Source of the DNA: Pontibacter sp. G13 | GTDB taxonomy: Bacteria; Bacteroidota; Bacteroidia; J057 | DNA length: 64,000 nucleotides | Assembly: GCF_031851795.1 (NCBI RefSeq) | Contig: NZ_CP134696.1 | Coordinates: 3,988,501-4,052,500 of the forward strand | Direction: 5' to 3' | In this document: one piece after another, positions 1 to 8,872 of the stretch | How the letters are laid out: every line of letters starts with the position of its first letter | Numbering within the stretch: position 1 is the first letter of the stretch | Position numbers and translations under genes: made by a program | Notes under the pieces: model-generated | What the model was told of the DNA's origin: nothing | The model's input: the letters and a program-made list of their open reading frames with translations, nothing else | Database searches by the model: none

Positions 1-1478
1 TCTAGGCCTGACTGGTAGAAGTAGTCATCGTAGTCGAGCGCTTGCTTGTAGGCTGCTCTAGCGAGGTCGAACTCATTGGCCTCGCGATGAATTTCCCCCC
101 TGTAATAGCATGAATACGCCTGCATGTATCGAGTTTCCTCGGTACTGGGCATTCGTACACAAGCTTGATAGGCTCCCTTGGCTTCCTCAATTTTCCCTTG
201 AGAATGATAGATGCGTCCAAGCCGGTATTGAATTTCCTGTTGCTTATGCTGTGGGATATTGGGGAATTGGTTCTGGATTTCTGATAGCAATGTGATTGCC
301 TCAGGATAATAGCCACCGTCAAAGAAATTACGTGCCCTGAAAATCTGAATCTCCAGCGGAGAAGGAGGCGTTTCCAGGAATTTGGCTGCCATGAACTGTG
401 CGTATTCGTCCTGATCAAATCCATTCCCCTTTTTGTTGGAAACGACTTTGAATAAAGGCAATGCGGCTTTGTAATTGCCGTGGATCGTCAAGCAGATTCC
501 CAGCCGATAGGTAGCATCGTTTTTGAATAGCTGGCCTTGGTAGGCCTGCAGGAACGTCGCCAAGTATCTTTGGGCAAGAATGTGTTGATTCTGAAAGTAA
601 TAGGTCTTTCCCAGCAATAAGTCCCAAAACGGGATGAAGAAGGATCCGTCATTGAGATACACATGTCTATCCTCAAGGATTTCCAGGGCTTTGTCGCTAT
701 TTTTTAAGGATAGCCAAGCTGATGCTTCAAAATAATCGGTGAGGATATTGCGGGGGGTTTTGAGCTTTTTTCTTTTGAAAGCGATCTCTTCCAGCAATTC
801 TTCGGTTTGATTGAGCATGGTGCGTTTTACGTACCAAAGCAAAATTTGCGATTCTTGCTTGAGGAGTGTTCCCCGATTATTGGCATCCTGAAGTTGTTCA
901 AGCCCTCGGTCGATGTTTCCTGAGAATCCCAACAGTTGAGTAAGCCATTGGTACTTTTGAGGGACTGCCCCCAACATGACGTTGATGATGCCCAAAGATT
1001 TCCGTTGGTCTACCTGGTCAGGCCACCGCTTGGCATTTTTGCGGATGAGGTTTCGACCACTTCTCGCCAGTCGAACTGCTGTCAAGTAGTTGTGACTCAT
1101 GAATTCAGCAGCAGCTCTCTTGCCGTACATCTCTCCAATAATGACACGTTTGAGCGGGTCAGAATCAGGCGCGTGCTCGGCAAGCTCCAGCCAATCATCC
1201 CAATTTTTTCTAATCTCACGAAGGTAAACTTCATCTTGAGTGGCTAGAAACTGATAGCTGTGAAGGGTAGTGGCGTAATATGCCTTGATCGGGGAATTGG
1301 ACAACCTATCTATTTCTTGCTGCGCAGCTTCCAGCTTAAACTGGCTCAATGCATCCTCAATGGTGGGAGATTGGACAATTTGTTCATTCGTCTTGGCCGC
1401 TATGGTGTTGATTTGGCCAATCCAAAGCGAATGTAGGAGTATTAGCTGTACAAGAAATCGGAGGTCGAAAACAGGCAT
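1..1478 (-). CDS. Tetratricopeptide-repeat secreted protein (3' end beyond window)
   Basis: An uninterrupted minus-strand frame runs from an ATG at 1478 to the window edge, 492 codons with no stop, so the C-terminus is missing. The N-terminus is hydrophobic (residues about 5-25) and fits a signal peptide or anchor. The rest is helical and shows TPR-like pairs, clearest near the visible end, where YRLGRIYHSQGKIEEAKGAY and YYRGEIHREANEFDLARAAY repeat. Proteins of this kind are common in Bacteroidota envelopes and give no specific function. It follows the 1645-1682 hairpin, is read away from it, and appears to start its own unit. The role is unknown; the TPR call is firm, the localisation inferred. 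Confidence 0.8.
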   Translation of the reverse strand, partial: MPVFDLRFLVQLILLHSLWIGQINTIAAKTNEQIVQSPTIEDALSQFKLEAAQQEIDRLSNSPIKAYYATTLHSYQFLATQDEVYLREIRKNWDDWLELAEHAPDSDPLKRVIIGEMYGKRAAAEFMSHNYLTAVRLARSGRNLIRKNAKRWPDQVDQRKSLGIINVMLGAVPQKYQWLTQLLGFSGNIDRGLEQLQDANNRGTLLKQESQILLWYVKRTMLNQTEELLEEIAFKRKKLKTPRNILTDYFEASAWLSLKNSDKALEILEDRHVYLNDGSFFIPFWDLLLGKTYYFQNQHILAQRYLATFLQAYQGQLFKNDATYRLGICLTIHGNYKAALPLFKVVSNKKGNGFDQDEYAQFMAAKFLETPPSPLEIQIFRARNFFDGGYYPEAITLLSEIQNQFPNIPQHKQQEIQYRLGRIYHSQGKIEEAKGAYQACVRMPSTEETRYMQAYSCYYRGEIHREANEFDLARAAYKQALDYDDYFYQSGL

Positions 1479-1644
1479 GAATGGGAAATTGTAACAGGGT
1501 TCCCCTAGATGGGAAAAATGCTGTGTCGGCAAAAGTTGACTGAACTCTTTAAAAATAAGAAATTTATCTGTGGGAGGTCAGATGATCTATTCCAAATGTG
1601 TGAGCAGGAGTGTATTTCATGCTGAATGACTGATCGGTCTACAT

Positions 1645-1682
1645 AAAAAAAGCAGGCAATCTGTTTAGATTGCCTGCTTTTT
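1645..1682 (-). terminator. Bidirectional intrinsic terminator
   Basis: A perfect hairpin has arms AGCAGGCAATCT and AGATTGCCTGCT around a 4-base loop, with A and T tracts on either side. It lies just past the stop of the zinc-ribbon gene and ends the rimP-to-zinc-ribbon block. It would work on both strands. Confidence 0.85.
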
Positions 1683-1699
1683 GATGGTGGAAAGTCTCG

Positions 1700-2467
1700 T
1701 TAGGCGCTCTCCTTGGTAGATAGCTCTTCCTTGACTTCGTCAAAGAAACCTTCATCTACCAGAATTCTACCGCAGTTTTCGCAGTGAATCAGGCGAGTTC
1801 TACGCTTCAATTCGATATGAATCTGTGGAGGAATGACAGAGAAGCACCCACCACAAGCTGTACGGTCAGTGGAAACTACCGCCAAACCATTACGCATATT
1901 CAATCGAATCTTGCGATATCCATTCAGGATACGGCCTTCGATTCCTTTAGAAGCTTCTTCGATTTTCTCAAGCAATCTTTTTTCCTCTTGCTTGGTGTCC
2001 TCGATGATTACTTCCAATTCTTTCTTCTTCTCTTCCAGTTCGTTGTGCTTATCATCTACCAATGCAGTAGTGCGAGTAAGCTGATCCTGGCGTTGTTCGA
2101 TCTGCTCGTTGAACTGGCGGATCTTCTTCTCGGAGGTGAGAATCTCCAAGTTAGCATATTCGATTTCCTTGCGAAGCGCCTCGTATTCACGATTGTTTTT
2201 CACATTCATCTGCTGCTCTTCGTAGCGTTTGATGTGAGCTCCGAACTCTTCGATTTTGGCTTTACGCTCGTTGATATCAGATTTCAATTGTTGAATTTCC
2301 TCCTCAACGCGAGCCTTACGAGTCTCCAATCCCTCCAAGTCGTCCTCTAGATCGCTGACTTCTTCAGGAAGGCTACCGCGAAGCCGGTGGATTTCATCTA
2401 ATTTGGAATCCAGTACCTGCAACATGGTAAGCGCGTGCAATCTCTCCGTAACAGGATTGTTCTCCAT
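1700..2467 (-). CDS. C4-type zinc-ribbon coiled-coil protein (COG1579)
   Basis: The 255-residue product begins with a long charged coiled coil (about residues 15-185) and ends in a four-cysteine zinc ribbon, CGGC near residue 206 and CENC about 22 residues later. This is the COG1579 architecture, a family implicated in RNA or ribosome-associated roles but without an agreed biochemical function. It starts 21 bases after the Nif3-like stop, so the two are very likely cotranscribed; this pairing is common in Bacteroidota. Length and domain order match the family. The four cysteines are intact, so zinc binding is expected. Confidence 0.88.
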   Translation of the reverse strand: MENNPVTERLHALTMLQVLDSKLDEIHRLRGSLPEEVSDLEDDLEGLETRKARVEEEIQQLKSDINERKAKIEEFGAHIKRYEEQQMNVKNNREYEALRKEIEYANLEILTSEKKIRQFNEQIEQRQDQLTRTTALVDDKHNELEEKKKELEVIIEDTKQEEKRLLEKIEEASKGIEGRILNGYRKIRLNMRNGLAVVSTDRTACGGCFSVIPPQIHIELKRRTRLIHCENCGRILVDEGFFDEVKEELSTKESA

Positions 2468-2488
2468 ATAGTTTCGGTTTAGTAGGAA

Positions 2489-3280
2489 TTAATGGTAACG
2501 GACGGGGTTGGTATGGGTATCCGACAATTGAACGGCAAAGTTAACAAATTTTTGAGACAAAAATTCATAGAGCAAATTACTGGTAAATTGCTCTGATTCA
2601 TAGTGCCCAATGTCGAGAAGTAAGATTTTCTCTTCGTTGTCGAAAAATTTGTGGTAGGTGATGTCAGCGGTGACAAAAGCATCGGCTCCAAGTGCCAAAG
2701 CCGCTTGAGTCAAAAAGCTTCCAGAACCCCCACATACAGCTACGGTCTCAATCTGATCAAGTGGAGCATCTGCATACCGAATTCCACCGGATTGAAAAGC
2801 GGATTTGATATGATCCAGAAACTCAACTTTAGTCATCGGCTGCGATAACTTTCCGATCATTCCTGATCCCAAAGCCCCTTCACTCGCGGGTTTGGGCTGC
2901 AAAAATCGGACCTCATCAAGACCGATTTGGTCGCAAATTCGCTGATTGACGCCCGTACGGACATTATCTAGATTGGTGTGGATAGCATAGAGGGCGATGT
3001 CATGTTTGACTGCCTTCATGATTGTGCGACTCACATAATCCTCTCCATTCAGTCGATTTCGCTTGCCGAACCAGATTGGATGGTGGGCAACTACCATGTT
3101 TAGGCCCTTGGCAATTGCTTCATCTACTACAGCCTCGGTCATGTCTAGGTTGATCAATACTCCGGTGACCTCCATATCTGGTAGGCCAACCAATAGACCG
3201 ACGTTGTCATACCCTTCAGCTGCACTGGGATGTGCCCAGGCTTCCAGTTCTTGTGCAATTTCTTGAACTGTCATACTCAA
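2489..3280 (-). CDS. Nif3-like dinuclear metal-centre protein
   Basis: The 263-residue product belongs to the Nif3/DUF34 family (sometimes annotated as GTP cyclohydrolase I type 2-like), hexameric proteins with a two-metal site. Visible ligand motifs are the paired histidines in AHHPIWFG, HTNLDN in the middle, and the C-terminal GHYESEQF. The length is that of the short form without the PII-like insert seen in about 365-residue relatives. It lies between infB and the zinc-ribbon gene on the same strand and is separated from infB by a terminator, so it probably has its own promoter in the 3281-3376 gap. The substrate is unknown for the family. Confidence 0.9.
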   Translation of the reverse strand: MSMTVQEIAQELEAWAHPSAAEGYDNVGLLVGLPDMEVTGVLINLDMTEAVVDEAIAKGLNMVVAHHPIWFGKRNRLNGEDYVSRTIMKAVKHDIALYAIHTNLDNVRTGVNQRICDQIGLDEVRFLQPKPASEGALGSGMIGKLSQPMTKVEFLDHIKSAFQSGGIRYADAPLDQIETVAVCGGSGSFLTQAALALGADAFVTADITYHKFFDNEEKILLLDIGHYESEQFTSNLLYEFLSQKFVNFAVQLSDTHTNPVRYH

Positions 3281-3314
3281 ACTCCTGATCTTCAGTGATT
3301 AGGATGAAATGGGG

Positions 3315-3350
3315 AAAAACCGCCAATCCCGTAAGGAACTGGCGGTTTTT
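3315..3350 (-). terminator. Terminator after infB
   Basis: Arms AAAAACCGCCA and TGGCGGTTTTT flank a 14-base loop, giving a T-tailed hairpin on both strands 27 bases past the infB stop. It separates the rimP-nusA-infB unit from the Nif3-like pair. Confidence 0.8.
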
Positions 3351-3376
3351 GTTGATATATCGAGGAAAACTGAATG

Positions 3377-6300
3377 TTACAGTTTCCGCTTGATCTCGTT
3401 TACGCGGTAACATTCGATGATGTCGCCAGGCTGTACATCGTTGTAGTTCGCTGCCATGAAACCAAATTCTTGGCCGCTGACTACCTCTTTTGCATCGTCT
3501 TTGAAGCGTTTCAAAGAGGTCAACTTGGTGTCCATGATTACAACGCTGTCGCGAATAACCCGAATCGGCTCGTTGCGAAGGATTTTTCCGCTGGTAACCA
3601 AAGCACCTGCAACCATTCCAATTTTGGAGATTTTGAAGGCTTCTCTGACTTCTGCAGTACCTGTCATTTCCTCCTTGAGTTCCGGAGACAACAGGCCTTC
3701 CAAGGCGTCTTTCACATCGTCAATTGCATCGTAGATGACCGAGTAAGTTCGGATATCTACTTTCTCGCGTTGTGCGAGGCTTCTTGCTTGCGCATTCGGA
3801 CGAACGTTAAACGCAATCACGATGGCGTCAGAAGCAATTGCCAGGTTGATATCGGCCTCAGAAATGGCACCGACAGCTTTCTGGATGATGTTGACTTGAA
3901 CCTCTTCGGTGGAGAGCTTCAACAAAGAACCAGAGAGTGCTTCTACGGAACCATCCACATCGCCTCGAATGATGATGTTGAGTTCTTCGAAGTTTCCAAG
4001 CGCACGACGACGAGCAATTTCGTCCAATGTCAGGCGGTTGGTCTGACGCATTTGTTGCTCACGATAGAGCTCGCTTCGTTTCTGAGCGATCTCCTTGGCT
4101 TTTCCATCCTCTTTGAAGATGTAGAAGCTATCACCGGCAGCAGGTTGTCCGTTGATACCGAGTACCTGTACAGGCATGGACGGTCCGGCTTCTTGAAGGC
4201 GCTCACCGTTTTGGTTGATGAGGGCACGAACTTTTCCGTAGTGGATACCCGCTACCATTTCGTCCCCAACTCTCAGGGTACCAGTTTGAACCAGCATGGT
4301 AACAACATTACCACGACCGCGGTCAAGGCGAGATTCAATCACGGTTCCTTTGGCAGATCGAGTCGGATCGGCTTTCAGTTCCTTCAAATCGGCTTCCAGA
4401 ATCACCTTCTCCAGAAGATCATCCACATTTGTACCCTTGAGGGCCGAAATTTCTTGGGACTGGTAAGTACCTCCCCAATCTTCGACCAGCAAGTTCATCT
4501 CGGCAAGCTGGCCTTTGATCCGTTCTGGATCAGCCCCAGGCTTGTCAATTTTGTTGATGGCGAATACCATGGTTACCTCAGCAGCCTGAGCATGGTTGAT
4601 GGCCTCCTTGGTCTGTGGCATGACCGCATCGTCTGCAGCAATCACAATGATTGCGACGTCAGTTGCTTGCGCACCACGAGCACGCATTGCCGTAAAGGCT
4701 TCGTGACCCGGAGTATCCAAGAAGGTAACATGCTTGCCTGATTCAAGTGCCACAGAGTAAGCACCGATGTGTTGGGTGATACCCCCTGCCTCTCCAGCGG
4801 TAACGTTGGTTTTACGCAAGTGGTCCAGCAAGGTGGTTTTACCGTGGTCAACGTGTCCCATTACAGTGATAATCGGCGCACGTGGTACTTGCAATTCTGG
4901 GTTGTCCTCCTCTTCAGCAATTTCGATTTCCGTCTCTTTGACATCTACGAAATTGACTTTGAATCCGAATTCTTCACCAATAATAGAAAGCAAGTCGGCG
5001 TCCAGACGCTGGTTGATGGAAATCATCCGACCAAGCATGAAGGACTGGGTGATGATGGTATTCACCGGCACGTTGATCAAGTTGGCAAACTCGTTGGCCG
5101 TGATGAATTCCGTTACATCGATGATTTTTGCATCCTCGAGACGTTGTGCGTCGATCAGTTCTTGGTTACGACGAACCTCATCCCGCTTTTTACGACGATA
5201 TTTCTGGCGATCCCTAGATGGGGCTTTACCCATCCGGTTGAAGGTATTCTTGATAGATTGTCCGACCTCTTTTTGAGATGGGGCTTCTTTTCTACCTCTT
5301 CCGCCACCTGAGGAATTATTTCCTCCTCTGTTGGATGACTGGTTATTAGATCTTGAAGCGTTGTTGGAATTCGCATTGTTCCCGGAGGCAGCTCCCTCGG
5401 TAGGCTTGCGTTTTCTTTTTCTTCTCCGCTTCTTTTTCTTTTTGTCTGGATCGTCTCCAGCGGCATCCGTTTTGGCCTGAGGACCTTTGTTCCCAGGGCG
5501 GTTCTTGTTGGCGCCATTGGAGCCGCCAGCATTTGACTTCTTCTTGGAGCGCTCGGAAGGCAATTCAATTTTACCCATGACCTTGAGGCCACGCAGGCTA
5601 GGGGCACGATCTTCGGCCCGTATCACCTGTTCTTTTTCCTGCTCCTTAGAGGGTTCTTTTTGGAGATTTTGGATCGGGGTTTTGACCATATTGTCGTCTG
5701 GTGATACGGACAAGATCTTTTGATCCTTCCGTTTATCAGAAGCTATTTTATCCTCCTTTTTCTGGACAGGAGGTTGCTTTGGCTTTTCAGTAGGTGTCTT
5801 CGCTATGATAGTGGGTTGTTGCTTGGGCTGTTTGGGAGTTTCAGGCTTGGGCGCTACAGGCTCAGCCTTAGGAGGCTCCACTTTTTTCGGGGGTTCCACA
5901 TTAGCCGGTTTTTCCTGCTTGGCCACAGGTTTGGGTTCCGGTGCAGGAGTTTTAGGCGGAGTGGGGGGAGTAACTTTTTCGGGAGTGGCCTTGCTTTCCG
6001 TTTTCTTCGGTTTGGCTTTACCCTTATTGAATTGATCGAGATCAATCTTGCCTACAACTTTGAATTTAGGCGCCTCGGGTTTTGAATCAGCGACTGGTGC
6101 TTCCGGAGCTTTTGGTGCTTCTTCCTTTTGAGGAGCACTTGTTTTTTCGGCTACGGATTTTTGCGGAGTAATGGTCGGGGATTCAACGGGAGGGGTGGAG
6201 GTTGATTTGGATCTCGCTGCCTTTTTGATAGGCTTGATCTCGTTTTCTGGAGCTTTAGCTTCGGGAGACGCTTCTTCTCCAGAAGCTCCTTTTTTGGTTG

Positions 6301-6544
6301 TCGTCGTGGATTGAATGCGTTCCTCGTTGCGTTTTACGGTCAGCTTGTCAGCTTTTTCCTTCATCAACTTTTCGGAAGCAAACTCTTTGAGCAGTAGGGT
6401 ATACTTCTCTTCGTCGAGCTTGGTGTTGGGCGAATTGGTCACTTCATGCCCCTTCCCTTGCAGATGCTCTACGAGGAGATTGGTGCCTACATTCAGTTCT
6501 TTTGCTACTTTGAATAGCCTGTAATATTGCTTCTTTCCCGCCAT
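3377..6544 (-). CDS. infB: Translation initiation factor IF-2
   Basis: The 1055-residue product is IF-2, the GTPase that brings initiator tRNA to the 30S subunit. The N-terminus carries an IF2_N-like helical domain (about residues 1-55) followed by some 350 residues rich in Lys, Pro, Ala and Glu and then a basic, Asn/Ser/Gly-rich stretch. The G domain has [17 protein letters not shown] and NKIDKPG, followed by the beta-barrel and IF2 C-terminal domains. The long low-complexity linker is usual in Bacteroidota. It is the last gene of a rimP-nusA-infB cluster, separated from nusA by 216 bases that hold a terminator-like hairpin. Confidence 0.98.
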   Translation of the reverse strand: MAGKKQYYRLFKVAKELNVGTNLLVEHLQGKGHEVTNSPNTKLDEEKYTLLLKEFASEKLMKEKADKLTVKRNEERIQSTTTTKKGASGEEASPEAKAPENEIKPIKKAARSKSTSTPPVESPTITPQKSVAEKTSAPQKEEAPKAPEAPVADSKPEAPKFKVVGKIDLDQFNKGKAKPKKTESKATPEKVTPPTPPKTPAPEPKPVAKQEKPANVEPPKKVEPPKAEPVAPKPETPKQPKQQPTIIAKTPTEKPKQPPVQKKEDKIASDKRKDQKILSVSPDDNMVKTPIQNLQKEPSKEQEKEQVIRAEDRAPSLRGLKVMGKIELPSERSKKKSNAGGSNGANKNRPGNKGPQAKTDAAGDDPDKKKKKRRRKRKRKPTEGAASGNNANSNNASRSNNQSSNRGGNNSSGGGRGRKEAPSQKEVGQSIKNTFNRMGKAPSRDRQKYRRKKRDEVRRNQELIDAQRLEDAKIIDVTEFITANEFANLINVPVNTIITQSFMLGRMISINQRLDADLLSIIGEEFGFKVNFVDVKETEIEIAEEEDNPELQVPRAPIITVMGHVDHGKTTLLDHLRKTNVTAGEAGGITQHIGAYSVALESGKHVTFLDTPGHEAFTAMRARGAQATDVAIIVIAADDAVMPQTKEAINHAQAAEVTMVFAINKIDKPGADPERIKGQLAEMNLLVEDWGGTYQSQEISALKGTNVDDLLEKVILEADLKELKADPTRSAKGTVIESRLDRGRGNVVTMLVQTGTLRVGDEMVAGIHYGKVRALINQNGERLQEAGPSMPVQVLGINGQPAAGDSFYIFKEDGKAKEIAQKRSELYREQQMRQTNRLTLDEIARRRALGNFEELNIIIRGDVDGSVEALSGSLLKLSTEEVQVNIIQKAVGAISEADINLAIASDAIVIAFNVRPNAQARSLAQREKVDIRTYSVIYDAIDDVKDALEGLLSPELKEEMTGTAEVREAFKISKIGMVAGALVTSGKILRNEPIRVIRDSVVIMDTKLTSLKRFKDDAKEVVSGQEFGFMAANYNDVQPGDIIECYRVNEIKRKL

Positions 6545-6624
6545 TCTAATGTGTTAAATCCACAAAAAAGTTCCGCCGCTGATTAGTGGTTTTCCAAAGA
6601 GTACGTGAATATACAACTATTCAC

Positions 6625-6662
6625 AAAAAATAAGAACTAGGGAGAGTTGTTACCCGCCCTAG
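6625..6662 (-). terminator. Terminator-like hairpin between nusA and infB
   Basis: On the minus strand CTAGGG and CCCTAG (6637-6662) form a hairpin with a 14-base loop, followed by a T-rich tail containing six Ts. It sits inside the operon, so it may cause partial termination or attenuation rather than a full stop. A second small hairpin, GTGAATA/TATTCAC at 6605-6624, follows it on the way to infB. Confidence 0.5.
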
Positions 6663-6760
6663 AGAAACGTGTTGTGCATTGATGCAGAGAAAATTAAACC
6701 TTATGAGTATGGTTCGACTATCTCATGATGGTCATTTTGGTGTAAGAGAAAGGGTGGTAC

Positions 6761-8032
6761 TTACGCATCTCCTTCATCCTCCTCAAACTCTGCATTCAGT
6801 ACAGCAAGCACATTTTCAAGGGTCTCGACGTCCAAATCAGTTCTACGAACCAATTCTTCCATAGACAATTCCAATACATCCTTGGCGGTATCGCAACCAA
6901 TGCGGTTGAATTCCTCCAAGATCCACTGATCAATTTCGTCGGTGAATTGGTCAAGGTCAATATCCTCTTCCTCTCCATCGGTCTCGCGATAAACATCAAT
7001 CTGATAATTACAAAGCTTTGAAGCTAGCTTGATGTTCAATCCATTCTTACCGATCGCCAATGAAATCTGGTCTGGATTCAGGAAAACTTCCGCAGCGCGG
7101 TCGCCTTCGTTGATGTCAATTCTTGTGATTTTTGCGGGACTCAATGCACGCTGAATGTACAGCTGGTCATTGGTCGTAAAGCTAATCACATCAATATTTT
7201 CATTCCGCAGCTCTCTAACGATGCCGTGGATCCGGCTTCCCTTCATACCCACACAAGCTCCCACAGGGTCCACTCGGTCATCATAGCTTTCTACGGCCAC
7301 TTTGGCACGCTCACCCGGCTCACGAACAATTCCGCGAATATTGATGAGACCATCGTGGATTTCTGGTACTTCTTGCTCAAACAGTTTCTCCAAGAATAAT
7401 GGCGCAGCACGAGAAATGATGATTCGTGGATTGCCATTCTTGGTTTGGACATCAGTAATGACCGCACGAATCGTGTCGCCTTTTCTGAAGCGGTCTTTAG
7501 GGATTTGCTCTCCCTTCGGAAGTACAAGCTCGGTTCCTTCGTGAGAAACCAAGATTTCGTTTCGCCATACTTGGTAGATCTCGCCAATGATCACAGTACC
7601 TACCATATCCTCATATTGAGCAATGGTGGCCGCTTTTTCCAAATCGCGGATCTTCTGAGTCAAGGTTTGCTTGGCAGTTTGGACAATCTTTCTTCCGAAA
7701 GAGAAGAAATTGATTTCCTCCGCCAAATCATCGCCGACCTCATAGTCAGGATCGATTGTCAACGCCTCACTCAACGGAATTTGGCGCATCTCATCTTCCA
7801 ATTCAAAATCTTCTACAACCTCGCGTTCGCGGAATCCCTGAATGTCTCCTTTGTCGACATTGACAATGATCTCAAAGTTTTCATCAGAACCGTATTCCTT
7901 ACGGATCATCGTGCGAAAAACTTCTTCGAGGACACCCATGAGTGTTGCCCGGTCGATATTCTTATTCCGGGAAAACTCGGTGAACGCGTCTATCAGGTTG
8001 ACCTGTGGTTCGGCTGATTTCCTGCGTGCCAT
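6761..8032 (-). CDS. nusA: Transcription termination/antitermination factor NusA
   Basis: The 423-residue product has the NusA order: N-terminal RNA-polymerase-binding domain (about 1-140), S1 domain (about 145-210), then KH1 and KH2. In the KH region GACVGMKGSRI and LAIGKNGLNIKLA carry the RNA-binding GxxG loops. It ends with a single helical AR-like repeat (LEEFNRIGCDTAKDVLEL) and an acidic tail. It modulates pausing, termination and antitermination. It lies 50 bases after rimP in the conserved rimP-nusA-infB arrangement. Confidence 0.97.
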   Translation of the reverse strand: MARRKSAEPQVNLIDAFTEFSRNKNIDRATLMGVLEEVFRTMIRKEYGSDENFEIIVNVDKGDIQGFREREVVEDFELEDEMRQIPLSEALTIDPDYEVGDDLAEEINFFSFGRKIVQTAKQTLTQKIRDLEKAATIAQYEDMVGTVIIGEIYQVWRNEILVSHEGTELVLPKGEQIPKDRFRKGDTIRAVITDVQTKNGNPRIIISRAAPLFLEKLFEQEVPEIHDGLINIRGIVREPGERAKVAVESYDDRVDPVGACVGMKGSRIHGIVRELRNENIDVISFTTNDQLYIQRALSPAKITRIDINEGDRAAEVFLNPDQISLAIGKNGLNIKLASKLCNYQIDVYRETDGEEEDIDLDQFTDEIDQWILEEFNRIGCDTAKDVLELSMEELVRRTDLDVETLENVLAVLNAEFEEDEGDA

Positions 8033-8082
8033 GCAATACCAATGCTTAGTTGTTCAGAATGGCAGCCCCAAAAAGGGTTGCG

Positions 8083-8571
8083 TTAAAATACGACGATTAC
8101 TTTTGCTTCTTTGATGCCAGAAAACTCAACGGTGATATTCTCTGGTCCATCGGGATTCTCCTTCTGCCGTGCTTTTTTAGATTTACTCTTTGACAAAATG
8201 GGTTCCAAAACCATGTGGTCTTCTTCAACCGCGATCAATTTGCCTTTATGCACAGCGCCGTCAAGTAAGGTGACCTGAAGGTGGCGACCAATATTCTTGA
8301 CATATTGACGATGCAGAACAAGTGGAGAACCTATCCCTGGAGAAGAAACCTCCAAGCGGAACGGAATGTTGATCATCTCCTCTTCTTCCATCTGCCTGCC
8401 GAGTTTGCGACTGATCTTCGCACACTCAGACATGCTGATTCCCGCATCCGTATCCACTTTGATATCCAAGACATGTTGCTTGGCTTGATAGAATCGGATG
8501 CTCACCAGAAATACGTCTGGAAACTCCTCCTCAATAATTTGCAGGAGCATATCCCGCACGGCATCTTCCAT
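8083..8571 (-). CDS. rimP: Ribosome maturation factor RimP
   Basis: The 162-residue product has the RimP two-domain layout: an N-terminal alpha/beta domain with VDTDAGISMSEC and LEVSSPGIGSPL, and a C-terminal SH3-like barrel. RimP assists late 30S maturation. Length and the SSPG motif are typical. It opens the rimP-nusA-infB operon, with a promoter at 8633-8664 and a hairpin in the leader directly before the start codon. Confidence 0.95.
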   Translation of the reverse strand: MEDAVRDMLLQIIEEEFPDVFLVSIRFYQAKQHVLDIKVDTDAGISMSECAKISRKLGRQMEEEEMINIPFRLEVSSPGIGSPLVLHRQYVKNIGRHLQVTLLDGAVHKGKLIAVEEDHMVLEPILSKSKSKKARQKENPDGPENITVEFSGIKEAKVIVVF

Positions 8572-8585
8572 ATGGATATAAAAAT

Positions 8586-8604
8586 AAGGGAGAAAAACTC
8601 CCTT
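8586..8604 (-). promoter_or_regulatory. Leader hairpin before rimP
   Basis: AAGGGAG and CTCCCTT form a perfect 7-base-pair stem with a 5-base T loop on the transcript, ending 14 bases before the rimP ATG and followed by a T-rich stretch. It could act as an attenuator or shield the ribosome entry region. Its function is inferred from position only. Confidence 0.45.
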
Positions 8605-8632
8605 CGCTTAGAAGATTGAATCTTACAACAGG

Positions 8633-8664
8633 CAAAAGTAAAGGGTTTCTAGATTAAAAACAAA
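8633..8664 (-). promoter_or_regulatory. Promoter for rimP-nusA-infB
   Basis: On the minus strand TTTG (8664-8661) is followed after 20 bases by TACTTTTG (8640-8633), an exact match to the Bacteroidota TAnnTTTG element. Transcription would start about 50-60 bases before rimP. Confidence 0.65.
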
Positions 8665-8872
8665 CACCAATCGTTCCGCCTGACATTCATCTCTTTAACA
8701 GAGAGAAGACATTTCCCACATATCTTGCTTTTTTTGACTGAAAACGTAACCCGATTGTTTGGGATTCGTTTGCGACCTTTGTTTACATGAATTGCTTACT
8801 CCCTTCATCGTCGTATGCCCCATACTTGCGATGCAGGGGGTATTTTTTTAAAATCTAAATCAGGATCGGACT
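8665..8872. other. Intergenic region before MATE gene
   Basis: This is the gene-free part of the 8572-8872 gap between rimP and the divergent MATE gene, beyond the rimP promoter. A CCCC/GGGG pairing with a short CAT/ATG extension near 8817-8840, followed by seven Ts, resembles a weak terminator in the MATE leader. No open frame or clear promoter for the MATE gene was found. Confidence 0.4.

Noticed and set aside
3374-4741. 455-codon open frame on the plus strand opposite infB
   Set aside because: It is the antisense shadow of the conserved IF-2 G domain and C-terminal domains; it has no recognisable motif.
5380-6300. Repetitive-looking Lys/Pro/Ala-rich coding stretch, suspected tandem repeat
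   Set aside because: It is the natural low-complexity linker of IF-2 and has no regular unit.
8817-8847. CCCC/GGGG pairing before the MATE gene as a riboswitch or terminator
   Set aside because: The stem is short with a bulge and no conserved aptamer is recognised; only noted in the gap entry.
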